A stretch of 64,000 nt of DNA. Source: Erythrophleum ivorense (lineage: Eukaryota; Streptophyta; Magnoliopsida; Fabales; Fabaceae). Made by a program: the position numbers and the translations under genes. Under the pieces are notes generated by a model. That model was not told the origin of the DNA and did no database searches. It saw only the letters and a list, made by a program, of their open reading frames with translations. The DNA lies in assembly GCA_026724425.1 (NCBI GenBank), contig JAIUCV010000568.1, positions 1-64,000 of the forward strand, in the 5' to 3' direction. This document shows, piece by piece, positions 1 to 12,198 of the stretch (position 1 is the stretch's first letter; each line of letters begins with the position of its first letter).

Positions 1-1855
1 TATGTTTTCAAATGATTACATGATGTTTGTGTGAGTTTGCTTGAGTGTGGAAAGGCCAAGAACTCTTCCCTTGGGTGAGGATGAGCCAAGAACGCTTGAG
101 CTTGGTTGAGACAAAGTAGAGAGTCTCCCAAAAGTAAAGTGAGCTCCCAAGAGTATGGTTGAGTCCAAAGTGCTTAAAGAATAGGTGAGGCAAGTCCAAA
201 ATCCATGAGGAGAAGTGTGAGGCCAATCCAAACACTTAGTGAGCTCTTGAATGTCTTGCATGATTGATTCACATGCTAAAGTTACTTTAAAATGCCTATG
301 ATTTCTACTTTCTCCATGCATGCATATATGAAACTTGCTTGCACATATTATGTGTGATGGAATGGAAGATGAGCTATTGAGATTCTTTGAATCTCATCCC
401 CTCCTCTCCAATCTAACATGCTAGGTGGACCAAGTACTTATGGTGAAGGGAGCCAACAACCATGAAGAGCAAGGAGTGACAAGCTTATGTAGCATTTTGC
501 CTATTTTGGAGCCATAATGATGGTTCATAGTGTATATGATGTTATATAGGTACCATGAACCTTGAGACATGTGTAAATGTACTATTATGTGATGTTTAGA
601 TGTATGAAAATGATATATGACCTATAGCACTTATTTTGAGTATGTAAGCCCAATGTGTGCAATATGGGATTTTGATGAATGTATGCATAAGTGTGGGTTG
701 AATGGCCAAAATGAGATGCATGAGATTTGGGACCATTTTGGCAGCTTACCCAAGTCTCAAATGTACTTTTAGACTTGCCCAAAAGGTGCCACAACCAAGG
801 GAAGGCCATTTGGCAAATTTGGTACCTCATATGGAGCTAAATTTGACCATAATGGAACCCTATGTCACTTTTTGGCCAAATGAGTTAGTATTGCCTTGAG
901 ATTTGGCATGAAATTAGGTCTCATTAAGAGATTTTTGGAAAGCTAAAGATCATAATTTTCGGAGACCTAGAGAATATTTGAGGAATTTTCAAAGTTGGGA
1001 TTTTTCATGGATTTTGGTATGGGTACTATTCATACTGGCAGTTTTGAATTCTGCGTCACCCGATGGCCAAATGGTATACAATGCTTATGAAATTTTATAT
1101 TCATAAACTAGAGGTCATAAGCTTTCTGTGGCCATCGAGATCACCTCATTTGGAGGTCTAGAGAGGAAGATGTGCATTTTCGAAGGTTCTACCCAGTGTC
1201 AGACATCTTGCCAGACCCGAGGTACTGTTCCATAGATTTCCGGGAGTTTGGCTTGATGTACTGATCTGGAGATATTTTTTCTCTCTAGTTAACATCCACA
1301 TATTTCCATAGTGATATCATTTCCAATCATTGGATTTTTGTGGAATTAGTTAGATATTTTTTAAGTCCATATCAGTAAACTGTGACAGTATCAGGAACCC
1401 TCCGACCAGTAGATGATTTCGCGTGTCAAACGCATTATATATGAGATTTTAAGACTTATACATATTTTTAGCATGAAGTAGACGTCTTAAACTTTCCAGA
1501 ATGACTGAGATTACATGTTTTTTATTTTTCTAGATTTAGTTATGAATTTCCAAAGTTTGTGACAGAAAAGAGGAAATTCTGGCCGAAAATACAAGCATGG
1601 ATTTTATGTGCTCTTTTGCTTTCCACGAGTTGTAGGCCAAATTTGATGATGGAAATGAGTTATATTCATGTGTTTAAGTATGAGAACATGATAGATGCTT
1701 TCATATGGCCTACAGGACTCCGAAAGAAAAATTTTACCTATAGAGAAATGTACTTTTATTCATAACTCCCTATGCCACTATATTGTTTTCAAAGAATAAA
1801 TATAAGATGAGGCATGAGAATTATATGAATTGAGTCCTAGAAGTATGGTGTTACA
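1..1855 (+). mobile_element. Family-1 LTR, 3' part (cut by window edge)
   Basis: This is the distal half of a long chromovirus-type LTR. It matches, region by region, the copies at 12199-15909 and 44381-48284: the 'gtgaggatgagccaagaac' tandem zone near 40-240, the 'gagattctttgaatctcatc' block near 380-400, and the terminal 'tatggtgttaca' ending at 1855. No coding frame is maintained; the short ORFs here are chance. The bases after the end are TACTT, the expected site of a 5-bp target duplication whose partner lies outside the window. The LTR interrupts the Athila/Tat gag remnant to its right. Whether it is a solo LTR or the end of a full element cannot be told. Confidence 0.8.
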
Positions 1856-1860
1856 TACTT

Positions 1861-2930
1861 GAATATGGGTTATTTTGTGGCTTGGGATTATTAAAGACAT
1901 GCTGCACTTGATTGGTTACAAAAGACCCTAAAGAATTGTTCTAGTAGTCACTATAAAAATAATCACTACCATAGAGTTCAAGGCTTGAGTAGGATAGAGA
2001 ATTTAAAACTGTATTGATGCTCATTTGATCAAACTTCTTCATAAGTATATTAAGCTTGGCATCTATTTTATTATTAAGTATATGGATGCTTTTCATCTTC
2101 ACAATACTAACAAGTCACCTAGACAGGTGCCATTCACTACGTCAATTACAATGATTGGCAGCCATTTTCTCAATTATGTTTATCATTTCATCAGCATCTT
2201 GCGCTAATAGGTATTTTCCAACCACATCATCTGAATTGACTTTAAGTTTACGCTTTAGCCTATTATAAAAGATATGAATCAATATCCAATCTTGGATGCC
2301 ATTATGTAGGCATCACCTTTGCAAGTCCTTAAACTACTCCTATGAATCATATAAAGATTTACCATCTTGTTATAGGAAACTCTATCTATTACTTCTCAAT
2401 ATAGATGTTTTACCAGAGGAAAATACTTAGTAAGGAATGCCTATGAAAGCTCATTAGCATGGAGTCCAAACTAATGTAGCTCTGTCTCTCAAAGAGAATA
2501 GGAATAATTAGAGTCTTATTACATCTTTTTAAACCTTGTTCATTTTAATAGTATCATAAATCCTTAGGAAATGGGTCAGATATGCATTAGGATCCTTATG
2601 TACTCCTTTTCCAACTTTATTTTGTTATATCATTTGAATTATCCTAGACTTAATTTCAAAGTTATTTGCTACAGCTACTAAGTTGACTATACTGTTGTTC
2701 AATCTCTAAGCATCTAGACTGGCATAATCTTATATACGCCTGCAATAATGATTAAAAGTAGCTTTGATTGGTTAAGGTACATCTTTTACTAGATCCTTTG
2801 ATTGATTTACTAATTAAGTTCTTATGAAGCCTTTACTTGCTTATGTCTAGCATAAAGGATGTGTTCAGGTTTGGGCTCAAAAAGAGCAACATCAAATGAG
2901 TGATTTATGATGCTAGAATACTTGAAAAGA
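1861..2930 (-). pseudogene. Athila/Tat-type Ty3/Gypsy gag remnant
   Basis: Reading the minus strand from about 2530 down to about 2030 gives, across several stops and frameshifts, the gag core typical of Athila/Tat elements. Recognisable pieces are LFSLRDRA, SLYDS followed by FKDLQR, then HNGIQDWILIHIFYNRL, and later EMINIIEKMAANH. These correspond to the capsid segment that in intact elements reads roughly F-SLRDRA, W-RFKDL-R-CPHHG and L-I-TFYNGL. The right-hand part (2530-2930) is less clear and should hold the N-terminal gag and leader. The primer-binding site follows at 3043-3060, in the right order for a minus-strand element. The gag is truncated on the left by the LTR ending at 1855, so its pol is not in this window. 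It is a dead copy. Confidence 0.7.
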
Positions 2931-3042
2931 AGATTTTATAGATTAATCAAAATTGAAAATTAAGAAAACACAAGAGAATAATGAAAAATAAAATATCTAG
3001 ATTAATAGAGAAAAAAAATCTTTCAATTGATATTAAATTGCC

Positions 3043-3060
3043 TTCCCAACAACTATGCCA
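3043..3060 (-). promoter_or_regulatory. Degenerate primer-binding site (tRNA-Asp type)
   Basis: On the minus strand this reads TGGCATAGTTGTTGGGAA, which resembles the TGGCGCCGTTGCCGGGGA motif used by Athila/Tat elements (6 of 18 bases differ, mostly C-to-T or G-to-A changes). It lies just inside the LTR end at 3070, as expected, and marks the 5' side of the gag remnant. Confidence 0.65.
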
Positions 3061-3069
3061 AAAAATTGT

Positions 3070-4255
3070 TGTAACAATACCGCAAGTATACAGGTCGCAC
3101 AAAATAATAATGAATGAGTAAGAGATCATCCAAAGAAAGAGACTAAGTACTAATTATCAACGTTTATCCTATTATCTGAACTATCAAAATGAAATTAAAA
3201 TTAACAAAAGATTAAAAAAAACATAAATGTCACTAAACAAATACTAAACATAAATAGAAAGGGTTATAGAATCTAGAATCCTTTATTTACTTTCTTAAAT
3301 ATCACTTAGATTTAACTCTTGAGATTAAATTTAATTGAATTAATGGTAATCTTGCTAATGTAAGTGAAATTCTTTTGAGATAGGTTACCATGCCTATACC
3401 AAGCTTATATCTACTCTCATGATCACAAACTCAATACAAACCATTGTGTATAAAGGATTAATGCAAATAACATTCGCAGGTTACTCAAACCCAGTCTATT
3501 ACTTTAATGATCTATAATGTAATTAACCTCTCAATCCTCTTATAATGTATTAAACAAGTAGTGATAGCCATTCATAAGCAATAAACAAGAGTAATAGATT
3601 AATCCAATATAAATTGTTACAAGAGTAATCTAACATCAACCTAATTAGTAAATTCGTTCATTTAAAATCTAGATCTAAGAATTTTGCTACAATAATGACA
3701 ATCAATAAAGCAACAATGAAAGTACACATATCCATGGTAGGAAACTAAAGAAAAGGATGAAGAGAAAACAAAATGACTAAAGTCAATCCATCAATGGGAA
3801 CTCTAGATCAGCTCCTATGCCCAGAAGATCTCTAAAGTACTCTTTTATCATTTTTCCAGCCTTATTTGCATCTTTAAATTTCTTTTTAGCTTCTTCCTCT
3901 ATAATATAGAAGAACCCTTACAAAAAACCCCTATTTTGGTCAAATATAGGTAGCCTGTTTCAAAATCACCCAATTACACAGTTTGCTCATGTTACATTAA
4001 ATGCAACATATAGAGTCAGGGCTCTTTAACATGGTTATTTAGGTGACATAACTGCCCTTTTCTATATGCTAGTGCTCAACAATACAACTAGTTCATGTTC
4101 CTTACTAACTATGTTTGATTTCTCATTGACTTACTCATACTTTTCCACTTCCAAAATTCCTAAGTAAATCCAACGTCAGATTCATAAAACCATAGAAATT
4201 TGACTAAATTATTCAATTTAATCTCAAGAAAAGCATATATAATTTGCACTTATCA
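3070..4255 (-). mobile_element. Athila/Tat-type LTR (5' LTR of the gag remnant)
   Basis: On the minus strand this segment begins TGATAAGTGC at 4255 and ends ATTGTTACA at 3070, so it has TG...CA ends. The primer-binding site lies immediately inside. The body is AT-rich and has no reading frame. It is about 1.19 kb long. A short phrase near its 3' end, 'gacctgtatacttgcgg', is typical of LTR ends of this lineage. The outer target duplication was not resolved because the other LTR is missing. Confidence 0.65.
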
Positions 4256-5655
4256 TAGTCCATTGACTATTTTGATGCAACCAAGCTTCCAAATATTCAA
4301 ATCTTTAAGTACTTTAATTCTTAAAGCATCTTTCTTTTTTTGCTATTTATTTGAGTAAAATATGATACTAATATTCCATTCTCTTCACTTCAATACTCTC
4401 TTTTTTTTGACCATTTTACATGAAAGATATTTAACTTACAAACTGAATAGCTAGTCTAATTCACATTCAACAAGATGCATAACTTAATAGCGTTTAGTGT
4501 AATATGAATAATTTATTCATGCATATGAAATTCTTATAATTAATATATATCCAATTTAGATTATATACATAACCTTAACACATATTGGATGTATTACAAG
4601 CAATCATGCAATATAAGAGATGAAACATGATTCAAGAATATGGTAAACAAGATAATCATTATAATCATGCATAACTTATAGTGATCATACAAGAACATAT
4701 CATTAATATATTTGTAAAACATTTGTCATCCAACTATCTCCCTTATAATCAAGCATGGCTATGTTATATTTGTAATTCATTTATCACATATTTGTCATCA
4801 TCAAAACTTATAACATAGAAACTTTGGGCTAACACATATCTCTGACCTAAAGATGAAAGACACTTCTCATCGGTCTTAGGTTTAATCAACTCACTCCTTA
4901 ATGATGATTATTTAGCATCAATCAATGAGGACCTTAAGGAGAACTTTAGAAGGCCAAATAGAGACAAGAAAAGCTTAAACTTTAATTGACGTGCAATAGA
5001 GATAGAACTTACACAAGAACATCATGTTGTCACATATGTTAAACAAGCCATTCTACTTTCTCAATTTTCCAAACTTGAGAAATGTGAGACATTTTGGAAA
5101 TATTATACATGAAAAAAAATATATGCCTTAAGGGGCCGATTACACATGCAAGGCATACTTTTCACGAATTTTAACCTTTGTAATTGGAAAAAAGCCTTTG
5201 ATTAGAAGGTTAATGAGAAAGTATTTGAGAAGATGAAGTATCTTTAGGATAAGGTCCCTTTAAGTTGTTGTCTTGTTGTTAACATACTATACAAATGTAT
5301 AGAACGAGAAAATGTGAGAAATGTCCTATTGAATGAGTGTTCTTAGATTGGTAGGTCCTTATTTAAGAACTAAATTCAAATAATTTAATAGAGAAATATG
5401 AGAAATGTCCTATTAAGTGAAAGTTCTTGGATTGATAGACCTAAGCTCATCTAAGAATTATATTGTAAACAATATTTGTAGATGAATTCAATAGAAAAAT
5501 AATGACATTCATATGATATATGTGAAGCAAGTAAAACAAATGAAGACTTATGATCATGAACCTAATAATGTCATTATTTGTCTAATAGAAATATATTGCA
5601 AATATATAATGTTGTGTGTTTGTAGTTATTCTATGCTAGAGGTCTAATTATAATT
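4256..5655. other. Non-coding AT-rich stretch, possibly Copia LTR and leader
   Basis: No protein similarity is visible in any frame. The stretch directly precedes the start codon of the Copia gag at 5656, so its right half is the natural place for that element's 5' LTR and leader. It also holds a two-copy tandem duplication (5306-5475). I could not recognise clear LTR ends or a primer-binding site, so the assignment is inference from position only. Confidence 0.3.
5306..5475 (+). repeat. Two-copy tandem duplication, about 85 bp per unit
   Basis: Unit 1 starts at 5306 and unit 2 at 5391. Both contain 'gagaaatgtcctatt', then '-gttctt-gattg', then a 'taagaa' ending, with scattered substitutions. 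The divergence suggests an old duplication inside a presumed LTR, possibly a doubled U3 enhancer. Confidence 0.7.
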
Positions 5656-8600
5656 ATGGCTATTAATAACATCATTACTTAACTTAATAAGAGTGAAGAT
5701 GTAATAACCAGTTTTTCAAAAATTAAACCTGAACCAATATTGTGATATAAAAGGATCCTAAAGCAAAGAAAAATGAGGCCAATTAATGATAGGATGTTAA
5801 TTAAAGCATTAAAAAATGTGGTTAGAAAACTAAGAATAGCCCGAAACTAGAACCAAAATTGTTAAACAGAGTGAATTGAAAACCCAATGGCAAAATTGTA
5901 ATTTTAAGCAACTTTTGATAAACTTAAAGGAGGGAGTTTAAAATGATAAAATTGAACTCATTAGGATTTTTAGAAACCCAAAAAACTATAGAAGTCATCA
6001 AAATTGTTAAAATCCTTTTGTGTATAATTTGGGTCGTCAAGTGACTCGAAATTTGACCAGATCATATTGGATTATTCTGAATCCCATAAATTACAAAATA
6101 TCTTTAATAACCTAGAAGACTTAATTTTATGATAGAAAAGACGATTCTAAAAAAGGATCCAAAATGAGCTCAAACATAGAAATGGAAGTGGAAGGGAAAA
6201 TTTAGAAATAGAACACCTTATGAAACCTTAGCTTTTCCTTGTTAATAGGCACCCCCACCCTTTCTCCTCCATTTTGGATGAACTACACCAGCTTTTAGGA
6301 TACCCTTGGAGGCATGAAAAATTTAACACTATAATGCATTAACCTCAATTAATCTCCACTTAGGCTTGATTCCATGGAATTCCAAAGAAAAAGAGTAAAA
6401 CTATGGTAATTTATTACGTTACACTGGGGGTTTGGATGCTCATACTTTGCCCTGTGGGTCCTATGAACCCATCAATCACATTCTCTACTCAAACTCCATT
6501 CATAAAACTTATAAATATCATAAAACAATCCATGAACCACATATATAAGGCCAAAAACCAGAAAAATGCAATTTCTCTCACTGGTCCAAAAGTCAGATTT
6601 TTAGCTCCAATTTTTAAAAATCATAATTCTAAAAAAATGGAAATCAAGCAAAACATAGCTTTCTAGAAAGCTCTAGATTCTCAAATTTATATTAAAAATA
6701 ATTTCCAACCACAAAAATCTCATCTAGACCATGTTTGATAATAGAAAAAGCAGGAAGGTTGAGCTACGTAGAAATCTGATAGAGCTTACTAATATAAACT
6801 TTGGAAATTCATAATTAATTCCAAAAAAATCCAATCCATGAATTCTATACCAATTTGGAAAACTACAGATGTTAAATAGAGGAAAAAAAATAGTTCCAGT
6901 CTAATACAAGAGCATTCAAGTCCCAAAAATTAATCAAATACTAACATGGGTCTAGAGGTATGCCTAAAACAGAACAACAACGTCAAAATTTCATATCTCC
7001 TTCTCTAGACATCTAAATGAGGTACTTCTAATCAGCACATGTCACTGGGAAGTTCTAATTTCTCCTTGTGAAATTTCATGGTAATTGGACATTGTTTTCC
7101 TTATGAATGACACAGATTCATTTTTAGACCAATTGTACAGTACACTGACTAAAAACTAAAAAATTTTCCAATTTCAAAAATTCGCCAAAAATTTTATAGA
7201 CCTCCAAATATTCTGTACTTTAACTTATTAAAAAGCTCTAGACAAGACCTATAAGCATGCCTAGTTTCAGACCAAGAAGAGGTCATTTGGTCAAATCTTG
7301 ACTTAACTCACGAATATGACAAATTTAACACCCTATATAGGTCAAAAGTGGTTCAAATGGCTTCTTAGATGCTCTACCACCTTTTGGGCAAGTTTTAAAG
7401 CATAAATACAACATATAAGAGTTGCCCAAGTGGTCCAAATTATTACACATCTCAAACTCACCATTCTATAGGCAAGAATGCACTACTACATATAAGCCAC
7501 CAAGTGACTAAATCTCATAATTCTATTGTTTTGGTGCTATACATGGTTCACACATCACTTATACATACTTTTACACTTGGTCCAATATTTACATCTCAAA
7601 AATAATATGTACATATAAATATTGATGTCTCTTTACATTAAAGGCCATACAAAACTATACAAAGTGGCAAGAAATAGCTTTTCAAGCTCTTTGACTTCCA
7701 CTTTGGCCTCATTGTGCTCCACCTAACATGTTAAGTGTAATAGAGAAAACACAAGAAACATAATATATGATTTCTTCATAAACGCATGAAATTCACTGAA
7801 TACAAAAGGAAGTCCCTCAGATAAAGTGATTTGAGGTCCAATAAAATTAGAATAATATTTTAGACCTCAAATAATGGTGATTCAAGGCTAGAGGTGCCTT
7901 GAAATCAAAGCCAGAATAGCCAGAAAAATTTTAACAAAAATGCAACGAAATGTAATGGCACTTTAATAATTTTGGGCAATTTTTAGAATACTCATAATAG
8001 GACTTTTTAAATGAAAGTTTTGAGTACTTTGAAGTTCTAAGAGGCCTTGAAAACCATGGGAAGCCCCGAGACAGTTAAAACCCATCCGGTAGACGTTTTT
8101 CAATGGCAGTGAGCTTGAACTTTGACTGATTCTTTCAGGAAGGTTTTAGCTCCAAATTAAGTGATTCCAAAGGCATTTTATAAGATTGAGGACCTAAATT
8201 TTATGATAAAAAAATAGTTCTAAAAAAGGAGCTAAAATGAATTAGAAACGAAAATGCCAAGAATGAAGGGCAAAATTGAAATTTTTGAAAAAGAAACTTC
8301 AAGAAACCCCTTTTAATTACACGCCCTTCTTCTCTCTCTTTTAAAGCTAACTTTATTTCTACCTAAGAACATAAGTGAGAGCAAGGGAAAATGGCGCACA
8401 AGAGGAGGCAAGAGGAAGAGGAAAAATAAGGCAAGATAGGTATGAAAATCTTGGCTTTTCAAGCACTTTCCTTTACTAAACTTATTCTCCTCCTTCCTTT
8501 CTTCCTTTTTGTGGTTTTATTGAGGTTTTTGGTACTATTTTGAGGTCAAACCAGAGGGGAAAAATTTGGATTTGAGGAGGAAAGCTAGAAGAAAAGGAAA

Positions 8601-8927
8601 AGCATTCAAGAAAAGCTTGAATTCAAGGTGAAATTCTTAGTTTTCATGCTTCACTTTTCTTGTTCTTCTTGTGTGCCTTTCGTCCTCCTTATAGCCAACC
8701 AAAGGGAGAGTGTTTTTGGGTAGAACCAAGAATGAATCATGTAAATTAAGGTGTGAGAATTTAGATTATGCAAAGAAAATCAAGTAAAAGCCATTAGATT
8801 TCAAGATAGCAAAGTTAGGGTTTCAAGTTTTTCACTAAAAATATAATTTGATACAATAGTTCCTAGGCTTAAATGAGTGTTTGAATGAACTCCTAGGATC
8901 CCTAGAAGGCTCCTCATATGCATATTC

Positions 8928-11795
8928 TGTAACAGCCAAGAAAAAGAAAAGAAAAAGAAAATAGAAAAGAAATGAGAAAAGAAAAAGGAAGGAAAAGAAA
9001 AGCTGACAATTTTTGGAAGCTAAAAATTTTCTAAGTCTGCTAGCTACAGCCTAGCTATAGCGAGAAATGGTCTAGCTATAGCGAGACTGCCTTCTAGCTA
9101 TAGCGAGAAAGCTTCTAGATATAGCGAGAAAGCTTCTAGCTATAGCGAGTTCGGGCACCCCCATACAAAATCCAGGGAGTTGCTCGCCGTAGCGAACGCC
9201 ATAGCGAAGGCAGAGTTCTGGGACTTATTCGAGCTCGCCGTAGCGAGGGTTATGGCTCGCTATAGCGAGGGTTAGTCCGGAAAAGCGTGAAAATAGAGAA
9301 TTTGACTTTTTAAACCATCCTAACTCATTCTTTCACTCTGTAACCGACTTAAGCTCACTTTAAGAGAGAGAAAAGGGCGGAGGAGAGAGAGAGAAGCTTA
9401 GGAGAGGAAGGAAGAACAAGAAAGGTAAGGAATTCCATGGCTTTTCTCTTAGTATGTTACTCTTCTCCCCTTATCCTCTCTTCCCACGGTTTTAATAGTT
9501 AAAGTAGTCATGTTTTGAGCTTGGTTCAGAGGAGGGAGAGTGGAAAACCACTCTTAAGGGAGGTTAGAAGTCATGTAGCCTTCTCTTCCCTGCTTTTTCT
9601 TCTTAAGAGTTGAGAGCTTGAGAGAAGAGAAAGAATAGTTAATGAATTCTAGTGAGAGAAAGAACCCTAGCTTGACATGCTTAGTAGGGTTGCTAGAAAG
9701 AGATCCCTAGCTTAAGAATCAAGTATTAAGGTATTAATTCCATGCTTTTGTGTGGTTAGGCTCAAGAGGAACTCTCCCATCTAGGAGTTGTTGTGAAATC
9801 CAACAAGGGAGGAGACAATTGACAGAGCAAGTTGAGAATAGCCAACAAAGGTAGTTCTCTCCACCTTCTCTCATGCATAATTGTGTGTTTATATTGTCTT
9901 GCTTGTGTGTATGAATGATATGAGCTATGAGAAGTGTGTTAGCATGATTATGTGTTATGATTGAGATGATGTTTTAAATGATTGTTGGTTTGCTTAAGGA
10001 AATGAAAAAGCCAATAACCCTATAGCCAAGGTGAGGATGAGCCGAAGCCCTAAGTTGGTTGAGCCAGGTCTCCCAAAAGTGAGGTTGGCTCCCAAAGAGT
10101 AAGGGTGAGTCTAAGTACCTCTAAAGTATGGGAAGGCAAATCCAAAAGCCATAAGGGAAGGGGTGAGGCCGATCCAAGTACTCAGCGAGCTCTTGAATGT
10201 TATCCATGGCCATTTCACATGTTTTAAATATTTTCATCATGTTTTATATGCTAACATGCCATACATACATAATAAGACTTGTTGCATGCAATATATGTAT
10301 GTTTGAATGAGAGTTGAACTACTGAGATTCCATGAATCTCACCCTCCCTCTCCACCATCCAACCATGTCAGGTGGCCCAAGTGAGATTAGGGATGAGAGC
10401 AACCACCAACAAGCATGAAGCTAGGGATAGAGATGAAGAAAAGTGTAAAGTTTTGTAATACATTGTACATGAGATGTAAGATGTAAATGTTGCATATGAT
10501 GTAGCAATGAGAAATATTGTAAGATAATGTATATATTAATGATGAATGTATGAGAATGAGGTTTATGATGAATGAAAGAGCATGGTTGAATAAGAAAGAA
10601 TCCATGATAGCCTAGAATATATGGGTGCATAAGTGGGCATGGGATAGTGAGTTTCCCCAATCTAAGTTATTAGACACTTGAGGCATGATTAATAGCTTCT
10701 AAAGATGCTTTCTCATGTGCTCAAGGAGTCATAGAAGTAGAAAACTTAAGATTGGACCCCATTAGCCACATTTTGGCCAAGAAAGGGCCTTTTGCACATG
10801 ATGTCATAGAATAGCCATATGACCTCTTCTAGCTATGAGATTTGACATGTAGCTAGATTATGTTTAGAGCTTTCTGGGAAGCTAGAGTTCATGTCATTTA
10901 GAGGTCTATAGCATTTTCTATGATTTATCGAAGTTGACATCAGAAATTCGGATTTCAGAAAATCACTGTTCATTTGGTCAGTTTAGAAATCATGTCATCC
11001 GAGGGGTAAACGTAGTCCAATGGCTACGAAATTTTATACACAGAAACTAGATGGTCACAGTGACTTGTAGGAACTGGAAGCACCTCATTTAGAGGTCCAG
11101 AGAGGAAGTTATGAAATTTCGAAGTTCCTGCCCAGAATCAGACACCCAACCAGACCCGAGGTACTGTTTCATCGGTTTCCGGGAAATTGGCTAGGTGAAC
11201 TGATCTGGAGATATTTTTCTCCTCTAGATAACATCCACATCTTTCCATAGAGATAGAGTTTATGACAATTGGATTTGTTTGGAATTAGTTAGACATTTTC
11301 AAAGTCCATATCAGTAAACTGTGACAGTAAAGAAGCCCCCTCTGACCAGTGAACTATTTCGATGTCAAACGCAGAATGAGTGAGAGATCGAGACTTCTAA
11401 GTATTTTTAGCATGAAGTAGACGTCTCAAACTTTCTAGAATGACCCAGATCATGTAGATACGATTTTTTTGCATTTCGCTATGAATTTCCAAAGTTAGCC
11501 CGGAAAAGAAGCAAAATCTGCCACTAGCGAAAATGCATGTCTCCAATCCCTTTTTGCTTTCCATGAGTTCTAAGCATATAGTAGGGATTGAAATAAGTCT
11601 CAAAAGAGTAATTGAGCAAGAGGAATCAGAGAGAGAGCTCAACCGGTCCATGTTACTTCTAAGTGGATCTCTACCCATACAATATGCCATAGAGAAAGAA
11701 GCATAAGGTAGAGTAAATTATCTCCCTTGTGAGTTCCGCAAGTATCAAAGAGTAAGAGGGCATGTTGGGTATGAGCTAGAGGTCAAGGTGTTACA
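8928..11795 (+). mobile_element. Solo LTR, family-1 short subfamily (copy A)
   Basis: It starts TGTAACAGCC and ends 'ggtcaaggtgttaca', with perfect TATTC target duplications (8923-8927, 11796-11800). Its length is 2868 bp. A nearly pure A/G tract (about 8937-9003) follows the 5' end, then the palindromic array (9051-9269), a promoter-proximal 'gagagagaaaagggcgg' zone and the usual downstream blocks. By eye it is nearly the same as copy B at 59754-62678, so this subfamily is probably among the youngest here. No protein is encoded. Confidence 0.9.
9051..9269 (+). repeat. Palindromic CTCGCTATAGCGAG-type array in copy A
   Basis: Five units 'ctagctatagcgag' (one reads ctagatatagcgag) start at 9051, 9072, 9094, 9115 and 9136, a 21-22 bp period. 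Variants 'ctcgccgtagcga' follow at 9183 and 9234. The perfect 14-bp palindrome CTCGCTATAGCGAG is at 9256-9269. The array is CpG-rich compared with its surroundings. Confidence 0.9.
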
Positions 11796-12198
11796 TATTC
11801 TATCAAGAAAACAAAGCAAATCCATTTGGTGGCTCCTTGAAGCCTAACCTTGACTTAAGCTAGATGGAGCACCTAGAGATAGTTTTAATTTGTTCCAAGC
11901 TTATTTTTGAATCATATATGGTGGAAGAGGATGGGAGGAAGCTTTGGAAAAATTTTAGAAGCCATGGATAGTGAAATGGTATCATAGGTTCCATATTATG
12001 GCTTAAAGAAGTAACACCTAGTTAGACTCCTTGATTTGATTGTGTGATAACTCCAAAAGGTTTAAAAGGAGTCTAGAATTATGAATGACTGAAGAGAATG
12101 GAGAAAAGATCATGTTTCCATAGGGTTGCTTTATTAAGTGTATTATGAAACCATAAAGGAGCCATATGAACTACCTAGCTTTTTTAATGAATGTGTAG

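Noticed and set aside
9051..9269. CRISPR-like repeat and spacer pattern
   Set aside because: Spacers are only 7-8 bp and similar to each other, and the context is a plant retrotransposon LTR.
11397..11690. Minus-strand open frame, repeated at 62358-62588
   Set aside because: It occurs in both sister LTRs because the DNA is homologous. It is not kept in other family members and crosses no known domain.
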